From Owenia fusiformis (taxonomy: Eukaryota > Annelida > Polychaeta > Sabellida > Oweniidae), in contig CAIIXF020000005.1 in NCBI GenBank assembly GCA_903813345.2, positions 5,051,375 to 5,115,374 on the forward strand: 64,000 bases of DNA, given 5' to 3'. The notes beneath the pieces are model-generated. The model did no database searches, was not told the DNA's origin, and saw only the letters and a program-made list of their open reading frames with translations. Position 1 is the stretch's first letter. Every line of letters starts with the position of its first letter. A program made the translations under genes and the position numbers. Below are positions 11,991 to 22,000 of this stretch, one piece after another.

Positions 11991-14584
11991 CTATAATCTG
12001 TCTCGTATTTGTTGGTCAAGTCCAGGAATTATATAAATTACTGATATAAGTCCCATCACATAAACAAATAGCATTCCAGGTGTGTAGTAACTCCATACAG
12101 GCCACAGACTAACAGTTATACTGAAAAATAAGAAATGGGAGTTATGTAACTGTTACCAAAATCAAAAGAGATGTATATATTTTGATTAGTAGTATGCTCT
12201 GTTGAAAGGAAAAAAAACAATTTTTTAATAGACTTGTCTTACAGACATTTATGTTTTGTGGGGTCTAAGTTTTTTCCTTGTTTATCTTTTTGGACCAACC
12301 AGTATATTGATATTTTGTTGACATAGGTAAATAATGAAAAGATCAGTGCAATAAGGATTCAACAACTGTTGCTCATGAATATTGAATTACCTTATACAGC
12401 TGGACAGAAAACATACAATGGCTAATGGTATAAGTTGTGGATTAGTTTTCATCCAGTCATCTGGTGGTACCCCATATTTTCCTGTTACCCAGTGACACAA
12501 GTATATCGCTATAGCAACTGTTGCACTAAAAAGACCAGCCCCTACATACAGCCATGTCCTGAAAATAAAATGGAGGCAAAAATTTTTCAAAGACATCTTC
12601 ACATATTATTTACATGTCATCTGAAATGGGACTAAGATTGATAAATGAAACATATGTATAATTTGTATAACTTATAATCCTCATCCTATCTCTTCTACGG
12701 TACAAAACAGTGTATAAATTGTTATGTCATTATATATGTGAAAGTTGAGTAACCAAGAAACAGATAAATATATATCAAGACAAACACATATTTGAATCAT
12801 ATATTATGAATGAAAGTATAAAAATAATTATTAAAGGCCCCCTATACTTAATTTAGAATAAAAAATAAAAAAGCATTGAAACATGTTACTCACACTCTTG
12901 CTCAAATATGACACAAAGTTTGATTTGCTTTAATATTGAACCAAGAAAAATAACTCACATAGAAAAAAGCATTTGAAGTTCAGAAATCATTAGACATGCA
13001 TGCACCTGTTAAACAAAGTGCCTGTTTTAAATTACTGTTGATTTTAAAGATGGCAACACTTCTATAAAAATGAATAAGTAATACAAACTTGATGTATAAA
13101 GCTTGACAGATCTAAAATATTTTTTGATAATTTATTGTAAGCTTTGATGTGGTCTGTTTGAGCTGTTGTTGGTGTCAAATAAAAGATAAGGTTCTTATCA
13201 ATATATTGGACATACTACGAAATTCAAATGTAAGTCTTTATTTTGCCCAAAAACGTTGAAAATACGCGAAGTGGGTCTTTGTTTAATTCAATAATGATCC
13301 TCTGTACTAATAAACTAGTAAATATCATAATTTGACAATAAACAATTCATAATCACCTATTTATTTGTTCGTTGTACATTACAGTGCTTATAATTTCAGT
13401 GTAGTAAATGAGAAAACCTGATGATGCCACCCAGATGAGATTCTGCTGACTGAAGGCATGTGCAGCATCCTGCAAGTAGTGCCACTTAGCCAATGGATCA
13501 AAACCACCTGGAATAAGAAGTATCTTATGTGCAATTATGTACATAAGCCCCAAACACTCGAATTTATTTAAAACATATTTATTCTGTAACTGAAACCTGA
13601 TCGCATGATTACTAGCTAGTGAGGGCACTAATTGAGAGACATTAACTTGGCAAAGAAGCATCAAAACGACAAAAGTACAAGAGGCCATACATTTGTTGCA
13701 CTGTGGTTTGCTTTTTTAGGTTTGGTAAACTTACTAGTGTTGTCGCGATGTGCCATAATCGTACATTGATGCATCGGCAATTTTCAGTAGTAAACATCGA
13801 TGCACATTGCGATGTACATCGAGAAAAAGTTCGAGAAAAGTGCACTGAAATACCGAACCCTAATGCACTAAAATACCGAACAGAACAAATTAATAAGAAT
13901 ACGCTGGTACATCCGGGAACTTCTAGTAACGGTGAAATGAAAGTAAAGTAAAGTTTTTAGATTAATGGTTCGTTTCGACTAGCTAAAACAGTTTAAAGCG
14001 AAAGAATATCAGAAAACATTGGGAAATGAAATAAGACATGAAAAAAGGTAAGCAATTTGCATCAAAATAAGATAAGAAAGGGCGATTTTTACCAAATTAA
14101 ATTTTTTTAAAAACATCAATGTTTTGTTTCAGACATCGATGCATCGCCAGAACCAGCTTTGGCGATGTATATCACGATGTATCGATAATCGCGACAACAC
14201 TAAAACTTACATGTTCACTGGTATTGTAAACAATATCATGGGATTTCAAGATAATGGTGATAAATCAAACATGTAGACTAATGTCTAAAATCTGATATGA
14301 TTGTAAAACATGTAAAATGTATATAGATTTTCTACTCAAACTTTGAGTCAAAGCAAAAAATCAATGAAGACAAATCTGGTTTGAAATCATCAGATGTAAA
14401 CAAACAATGTCTATCCATCTTGTGAGTTCATTACAATAGATAATGTTGAATTATTTATCTTCGAATGAACGTTATTCGACAATAAACTATTTGGAACTAT
14501 AGTGATTGGAATACCTTTTCTCTGTTGCTGGAGATGTGCATTTCTTTTCTCTCTTTTCCGATATTTATTTCCTCCACCAGCCAT
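11991..14584 (-). CDS. TMEM128: TMEM128-like four-pass membrane protein, complete gene
   Basis: Four exons join cleanly in phase: 14515-14584, 13357-13507, 12391-12558 and 11991-12120. They give 172 aa (human TMEM128, as I recall it, is about 165 aa). The short basic N-terminus (MAGGGNKYRKREKR) is followed by four hydrophobic segments: around LIWVASSGFLIYYTEIIST, WLYVGAGLFSATVAIAIYL, LIPLAIVCFLSSCI and MLFVYVMGLISVIYII. The pattern G(I/V)..D(D/V)...K.P.LIPL followed by W.VWS..TP matches the TMEM128 family. Its biochemical role is not established; the family is annotated as an ER or endomembrane protein. Every junction has GT-AG signals (for example AAAAG|GTATTC, ATAAG|GTAATT). The start is the first ATG in an open frame in a good context (AAAATGG). 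A hAT-type MITE sits in intron 1. The gene is head-to-head with sideroflexin, about 1.8 kb away. Confidence 0.88.
13735..14202. mobile_element. hAT-type MITE, 468 bp, with 8-bp target-site duplication
   Basis: The terminal inverted repeats begin TAGTGTTGTCGCGAT at both ends. The element is flanked by an exact 8-bp direct repeat, AAACTTAC, at 13727-13734 and 14203-14210. An 8-bp duplication together with a CAGTGTTG-like terminus is diagnostic of the hAT superfamily. Subterminal ATCGATGCATCG-type palindromes occur inside both ends. It is too short for a transposase, so it is non-autonomous. It lies in intron 1 of the TMEM128-like gene and looks intact. Confidence 0.9.
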
Positions 14585-15097
14585 TTTGACCTACTTTCGA
14601 TTTAGACTTGACCCACCACATATTGTTTTTAGGTAATACATATCAATCATTCAGCCTCAAATCAATTGGTAATATTTAGGCAGAGTTCTATTTGGAATGA
14701 ATGAAAGATTAATATATAATTGTATTGCTGCATTGTATATGTCAAAATAAATCTTATAAATCAGATCTCACTACAGATTTCAAATAAGATTTCTGGTGTC
14801 TACTTTTTAAACCAATCAGAGGACGAGATCAACTTCAGTTATTCTGCAAACATCAAAAAGTAACAGGTAACATTTTCTTTGATACTTTCCCAATTATAGC
14901 TTGTTATCAGAAGAAATAACAAACTGACAGCTGGCAGAATATTCCTGAATATCTTTGCTATAATTTTGGTAGGTATTTCAAAGGAATCCCTTTGGAATTT
15001 TCATTGTCAAATGATTATTAGAAGGCCAGTTGAAGGTGACCACTTTGATTCAGTCATCATCAATCAACCATCCCCTGATTTACTTCCTGCGAAAGCT

Positions 15098-15660
15098 ATT
15101 TGGATTTTGATATAATAGCTTTCCCACGGAGCATTTGGACAGCTCAGTGATCGTGACCTTTGAAATCGAATTAAGTAGATCCGCGGCTTACTTTTGGTCT
15201 CTTACTGTGTCTTACATCAGTATCATCAATCCGTGTAAGTATTGGAGCGCTGGAGTACTTCTTTTTCGATCAAGACTTGTAATTGTTAGGTCGAGTGAAT
15301 CGTTTTACTGCCAAATTCCAATATGGCGGTTTCTGCTCGGACATTTTCGTAAATCTCCGGAGGTTGTCCGAACCTAACTAATTCTCAAAATTCATTTCGT
15401 TCGTTGCGTATCTCGCACCTAGCAGTCCGCCATATTGGAAATAGGTCTGTAAAACTTTAACTCGATGAACAATTTACAAGTCTTGATCGAAAAAGAAGTA
15501 CTCCAGCGCTCCAATACTTACACGGATTGATGATACTGATGTAAGACACAGTTAGAGACCAAAAGTAAGCCGCGGATCGACTTAATTCAGTTTCAAAGGT
15601 CACTATTGATCAGCTGTTCACTTCTCCGTTTGAGAGCCATAAGTTTCAAAATCTAACATG
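15098..15660. repeat. Large foldback (inverted repeat) upstream of TMEM128 and sideroflexin
   Basis: A left arm at about 15098-15330 and a right arm at about 15425-15660 are inverted copies. The best-conserved part is at 15175-15290 against 15480-15590: AGATCCGCGGCTTACTTTTG, the TAAGTATTGGAGCGCTGGAG segment and TTCGATCAAGACTTGTAA all recur reverse-complemented. Each arm includes CAATATGGCGG. The loop is about 95 bases. The outer ends are more diverged and I found no clear target duplication. It could be a foldback transposon or an inverted duplication of a promoter-like fragment. Confidence 0.8.
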
Positions 15661-16329
15661 GCTCTCGAAGTGAGTAACCCCTGATCATTCCATTCAAATG
15701 ACAGGTTTGTGGGGTAAATTCGAAAATATCAAAGATGAGAAACTAACAATTGACAATTATGGGAGTATTTCACTTTTCCCATCACTGATCATGAACATCC
15801 AAGACCATTGAGGTGTGTCCTGGGGGTGTGTCTTACCATGGGTTTTCAACTATAATTGAAAGCCCATGGTCTTACAGTTTACCTTCTCAGGTTTACCTTC
15901 TTCCGATTAGGTACAGGAGCAATACTTTTCGCAGCATGACCCTTTACGCTAGGAAAATCTACTGTACAGTGCTGGTATATATTAATTGATCAGTCGTTTA
16001 ATTGGCATATTTTCTTGAATTTTAACATTTAATGTCCCAAACTCCCACAAACTGCAGAAAAGTATACCCCATAAATCATATTTACCAAAATGAGTGTCTC
16101 CAAGGCTTCACACCAGCGTATGCATAATGCATTTTTCACGAGTTTGAGCTGAAATTTCGCCAAAATGAAGTAGGCTAAGGGTAGTCTCTGCCAGGTTTGT
16201 TTATTGTGGCAAGCTTGTAAGTGCTCGGAAGCAAATAATTCACGTGCGCAAAATAATCTAATTGGTCTAAACTTTGCTGCACATGCGCACAATGTGTGCC
16301 ATGTTTTTTTCTAGTGATTTCGTTTCATG
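15661..16329. other. Non-coding interval with a short GCCCATGG hairpin
   Basis: No gene is supported here. At about 15836-15871 a perfect-looking hairpin, CCATGGG..TTGAAAGCCCATGG, occurs. Similar short hairpins built on CATGGGC/GCCCATG recur elsewhere in the window (about 17125-17165, 28270-28300, 37175-37195, 43585-43615). The 87-codon antisense frame at 16029-16292 has no family features. Confidence 0.4.
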
Positions 16330-16387
16330 GAGTTTGCGTTTCAGTGTAACTTCCGCAAAAATGGCCGACCATGGACAGAATTAACAG
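16330..16387 (+). promoter_or_regulatory. Possible first exon and core promoter of the sideroflexin gene
   Basis: A CTTCCG element is followed directly by AAAAATGGCCG, an arrangement like the ETS and YY1 elements of TATA-less housekeeping promoters. It is followed at 16385 by CAG|GTAAAA, a good donor. The first downstream sideroflexin coding exon begins at 19061 after an acceptor (TTTTCTCCAG), so an upstream exon is required and this is the best candidate. It has two ATGs. The one at 16361 opens a 7-codon frame. The one at 16371, if spliced to 19061, runs in frame into the sideroflexin reading frame and would add ten residues. Confidence 0.4.
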
Positions 16388-16587
16388 GTAAAATCACTTG
16401 GAAATTTCAAGAGAACTTTTTACCTATAATTGCAAAACTTTTGTTTTATTTGTGCATTTTATCTATCAGATAAGAGTTTCAGGGGTATGTAGGCAAATTC
16501 ATTTTGGTAGGAACACTCTTTTTAGTTTGAAAACGCATCCTATATTATTATATATCAGCACTGTATATATATTATTATCATTTTGCC

Positions 16588-16673
16588 TAGCCTTGCCCAA
16601 GTCGGTCTCTTTTACTTATCTTGATTTCAAGATCAGATAAGTAAAAAAGAAAATACCAACTTGGGCAAGGCTA
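16588..16673. mobile_element. 86-bp foldback mini-element with 9-bp target duplication
   Basis: The element begins TAGCCTTGCCCAAGT and ends with its exact reverse complement. The rest of the arms also pair (TTTTACTTATCTTG against the complement of AGATAAGTAAAAAA). It is flanked by CATTTTGCC at 16579-16587 and again at 16674-16682. It is a very short non-autonomous DNA element that would fold into one nearly continuous hairpin. The superfamily is not assigned; a 9-bp duplication would suit a Mutator-like origin. Confidence 0.8.
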
Positions 16674-16689
16674 CATTTTGCCTTATTCT

Positions 16690-19060
16690 TCAGTTTTATC
16701 CTGATTCAATATAGTACTTTCAGTTAGGTTGGGGTCAGTTAATAAATTTGGGATTGATTTTTTATATCACCCCACGACCACAACTACATGTACTTGTGTA
16801 TTGAAATCATTTAAAACTTGTGTTTAAAACATTGCCAGTAGTTGACTCAAAGCTGAATTTCATCTAAATAACCATTAATTTAGTTTATTTTCAACCTAAA
16901 GATTTCAATACCCAAGTACCAAAGTGTAGTATCATATGGAAAAATACGTTTAAAAATTAGTTTTATGTGCAATAAACCCATGACCTCTTCTAATAAGGGA
17001 GTTGCAGGCATTTTTTTAAAATTACATGTCAGAGAAGCAACAAAATAAGAAGCCACATATGGTTTTATTAGCCAAACCACAAGAAATCTACAAATGTTTT
17101 AGAGAAAATGACTGGGCAGCCCTTTGGTATATGCATGGGCTCTATCAGGTGGTAGAGCCCATGGTATATGGATCCAAGTAGCTTTAAAACTTGGTTGATA
17201 CACACAAGTTAGTAGGCTGAAGGTTTTCATACAAGCATTTGAACCATTTCAGAAAACCAATTTTTTGATTGACAAGGCTCATGCTGGAAAGACATACATG
17301 TATGTTATATTCTGTGTGGTTTCTAATGCTTTCTTGTCCCTATGTTTAAATCGATTCTGGGAGAAAAAAGTGACAAAAAATTGCTTCTAGGACGAGATCA
17401 AATGACTTTGACATACTGTTTACCCTACCTATTTTGCTATTTAATAAACAATCAACGCAAGTATACATACCATATTTAAGCAGATATCGGACAAATTCAT
17501 GAAAATGTTTTTTTTAAATGATCTTCTAATGCTTACTATGATTTCTATTAGTAATGTTTTGACTTCCCCGCTTCATAAAAACAATATCATCACCATTTAC
17601 TTGACTCGAAAATTCACTTTCGGTCTAGTTAAAGATGAGCTGAAATTGTTGTGAACTCCTTTCAATCCTCAGTCTAAATATGGCTTTTCAAGGTTCAATA
17701 GACGACTTTGAATGGACCTTCATGCATAGTTCGAAAATAGAATCATTAGAGAAGGTTTTAAACCATGAAATTGACTCTAAAGCCTGAGAAAAAGATTTTT
17801 GAACCATTTTGTCGGCTGTATGTTACAATGTTTAAGTGGGTCTACATTCAACTTCAAATATAGAATAAGTTCCAGCAATTTGAAGATTTAACCAAGTGAT
17901 TTAACAATTGATCAATCATGGTGAAGATTCATATTCTGGACATACCATGCCATATGTAGAAGATTAAATCAAGAAAGATCAAAGATCAATATAATAACCA
18001 GCATAATACAGCAGAATCATTGTATAGATAATTATATGAACAGATCTTCTTCAAATATTGATTTATTGAGAACTTTGTAATTGTTAGTCTGTAGTTTGAT
18101 AATGTTGTGATACGCTGGAGAGTAGGTAATGATATGAAGACTGTGATCTTCTGATTTATGATAATGAATTATGATATTGTTGTTCGTATGTATAATAAAA
18201 CCTAAACCTGTCTTAGTGAATACCTCTTCAGTTAACACCTGTGTTTAGTGAACACCACTTACATACATTTTTCATTGACTCCTGTATAAAATCCCCTCTC
18301 TGTAGTGAACACCACCTCCCTACAGTGAACACTTTTTGTGGCTCAACTGGTGTTCACTGTATACAGGTTTTGATGTATATTTACATACATGTATATGATT
18401 TTCTATATTTGATGTGGGATGGCGCTGAAACAACTCAACAGTTTTAGACCATGTAATGGCAGTTGCTGAAGTGAAGCAAACGTAATCTGCAACACTGCAT
18501 CTTTTCTGAATCATGAGAAAAATTAATTTTTTAGCCTATTTTTTTTACTAAAATGTGAATGGATCATTGTTTGATTTTACCTTTCGTCCATCCCCTCATT
18601 TATACCAGAGTTATCTATTCACTTACAAGCAGTCAAGTGGATGCAAAATGTCAACATCTTTGTTACTTTTAAATTAAATTTTAACCAAATATCTCTTGCT
18701 TTTACAGTTGATAGACTTTGAATCTATTCAGTTCAAAACTCAATCAAATCAAAGGCCAAAAGTAAAGAAGAGGACATTGTTTAGTTAATGTTGATACATG
18801 GTGGTCATATGCACTACAAGTAACTACAAGTTACACAAAGTTTGCTGTATCTTGGCATCGATATTTGATTTAATTGTGTTTTAATAACATTTGAAAAATG
18901 TAAGTTTCTGTAAGGTAAATTGAAATATTTTTAATTAATTGATTAATTTTTGCTATCACTAAGTTCACTCGCAGAATTTGGCATTTCAACATGAAGAAAA
19001 AACAAGAAGGGGTGAATATAACATTGTAATCTGATGGATGTGTATTGTTGTTTTCTCCAG
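16690..19060 (+). other. Presumed first intron of sideroflexin
   Basis: If the first exon ends at 16387, this is intron. Apart from the foldbacks listed separately I see no exon with coding character. Near 17115-17170 a short hairpin of the ATGGGCTCTA...TAGAGCCCAT type occurs. The acceptor before the first coding exon is at 19059-19060, after TTGTTGTTTTCTCC. Confidence 0.4.
18206..18369. mobile_element. Probable short MITE built of AGTGAACACC repeats
   Basis: The ends read AACCTGT...AGTGAATACC on the left and GGTGTTCACTGTATACAGGTT on the right, an imperfect inverted repeat. AGTGAACACC recurs internally near 18249, 18304 and 18324. No convincing target duplication was found, so the boundaries are approximate. 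Confidence 0.4.
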
Positions 19061-19073
19061 ATCCAGATTAACA

Positions 19074-22000
19074 ATGGCTGAAGCTCCACTGGATGTTGAT
19101 GGGCGCATCAATCTTGATTCCCCCCGCTATGACCAATCAACATTTGTCGGGAGAGCAAGGCATTTCTTCATTACAACAAATCCTTTGAATCTGTTCGCAT
19201 CTGGATCAGACCTTGACAATGCTAAAGCAGTAGTTGAAAGTTATAAGTAGGTACTTGATTCTTTCACAAATTCTGCAAAACAGTTAATATATGAGAAAAC
19301 AGGTAACCTGAGAGTAGAGCCTGAAGAGCAGAAGGGGAGCAGGGGTATGTGAAGGGCACAGATATACCTTCTCCCTTATTTCCCAATGAATCAAAAAATT
19401 CAAACAATTTTTAGCGAATTTGCTATTTTATGCTTTCGAATGCAACGAAGTGTCAGTTTAGTTTGTAGATTCTGCTTGTAAGTTTACTTATTTGTTATAT
19501 ATTTTCAAGAAACTAGGTCCACTTTCTTGAATGAACTACCGTGAACAACAGCATTCTGCCAATTATCACATATTTATTACATTATTCTTCATAACTTTAG
19601 GAAACGTGCTGAGCCTCCAGGTTTAACAGCAGATGAAGTATGGCGTGCCAAAAGTCTTTACGACTCTGCGTTTCATCCAGACACTGGGGAGAAAATGATG
19701 TTGATAGGGCGCATGTCTGCTCAGGTGCCTATGAACATGAGCATTACAGGGTGCATGATGACATGGTACAGGTGAGCAACTTCTTTAACCCTTATCCTCC
19801 TGGTTTAAAATGGGGTCTGTAACAAATGGCACATGCTGATATTTTGCCTGTTATTTGCCTTGTTGAGAATTACACCCTGCAATGTTACGGGGCAGTGTCA
19901 CAGAGTTGAGGATCACACTATGAATTGTCAGACTCAAGGTCTCCCTCATACTAAGAGTAAGGATGAAAACATATGTAAATATAATCAAATAAGTCACCAT
20001 ATTGTGACATTAAAAAGGATTCAAAGAGGCACTATCAAGTACTGAAATATGTATCTAACCCAAAAATATATTGATCAATGTTTCTGTTTATATTCAGGAC
20101 AACTCCAGCAGTATTGTTTTGGCAGTGGATTAACCAGACATTCAATGCAGTGGTCAACTATACAAACAGGAGTGGAGACTCACCTATACCACTCAAGTAA
20201 GGAGTTTTCACATTTGTATACAGCCTTGTAAAAGGTGTGTGTCAAAATTTGTCAAAAATAGAAATTCAGGAATGTTTCTTTGCTCAACTCATCATCTGTT
20301 TGCCAGCCATTTATTCTTAAGTACTGTACATGTGCATATCTGCAGATCCATAGTCTTTAAAGAGAAGTCCTTGATTGTTATGTCATCATATTAACAGTTG
20401 AGAGATTTCATTCTTGATTTCAATCTCCAATTTTAGGACACTGGGAATCTCCTACACTCTTGCCACATCAGGGGCGGTTATCACTGCACTTGGAGTTAAT
20501 AAACTAGTAACTGTAAGTTGATATGATAGGTTGATTCAAATTCAGCTTTCATATTATTTAATCTTCAATTTGTATAAAAATGAGATAAAAAGGTTGCTAA
20601 CAAATTTCTGCTTAATCAAGTTATAAAGTAGCATAAAATCCACTGATCGTTACCATATGAGCAAATAACACTATAACACTAACACGATATGTAAAACGAA
20701 ATTTGTTATGTCACCACCAAAAGTGGTGACATATTGTTATGGCGGTTGGTGGGTGGCGGTTGGCGGTTGGTGTCTGTAACAAGTTCTTAAAACTTCCAAT
20801 AACTTAACAAATACTGTTTAGATTCCAAATCATCTTCAAGGTTTCAGAAGTTCAAATCTTACTTTACATTTATGATTTGACCTTCAATGACCTTTTCAAG
20901 GTCAAAGAAAGGTCAAAAAGGTCTTTTTTCAACTTGCTTCAAATTGACCAATATTTTTCAAAATCCTGTACAAGTTCTCAAAAGTTCAAATCTGACTATA
21001 GAGTTGACCTTCAGTGACATTCTCAAGGTCAAAAAAGATTTGACCTTCAATGACCATCCCAAGGTCAAAAAGGTCTTTTTTCAACTTTTGACCAATTTTT
21101 TTCAATACCATCTCAGAAATTTAAATCTGACATAAGATTTAACTAATAATATTGTGAGCAACTAGGGTGTGACATTTTGTCATGTTAATGCCTTGTTATG
21201 TCTTCTAATCAGTACTATTATGTGTATAGTTGTATATTGTATTCATATTGTATTTTTTAGAAAGCTCCACCCATAGTTGGTCGCTTTGTCCCTTTCACTG
21301 CTGTTGCTGCTGCTAACTGTATCAATATACCTTGTATGTTTCAGAAAGCCCCACCTATAGTTGCTCGCTTTGTCCCATTCACTGCTGTTGCTGCTGCTAA
21401 CTGTATCAATATACCTTGTATGTTTCAGAAAGCCCCACCTATAGTTGGTCGCTTTGTCCCATTCACTGCTGTTGCTGCTGCTAACTGTATCAATATACCT
21501 TGTATGTTTCAGAAAGCCCCACCTATAGTTGGTCGCTTTGTCCCATTCACTGCTGTTGCTGCTGCTAACTGTATCAATATACCTTCTATGTTTCAGAAAG
21601 CCCCACCTATAGTTGGTCGCTTTGTCCCATTCACTGCTGTTGCTGCTGCTAACTGTATCAATATACCTTCTATGTTTCAGAAAGCCCCACCTATAGTTGG
21701 TCGCTTTGTCCCATTCACTGCTGTTGCTGCTGCTAACTGTATCAATATACCTTGTATGTTTCAGAAAGCCCCACCCATAGTTGGTCGCTTTGTCCCTTTC
21801 ACTGCTGTTGCTGCTGCTAACTGTATCAATATACCTTGTATGTTTCAGAAAGCCCCACCCATAGTTGGTCGCTTTGTCCCATTCACTGCTGTTGCTGCTG
21901 CTAACTGTATCAATATACCTTGTATGTTTCAGAAAGCCCCACCCATAGTTGGTCGCTTTGTCCCTTTCACTGCTGTTGCTGCTGCTAACTGTATCAATAT

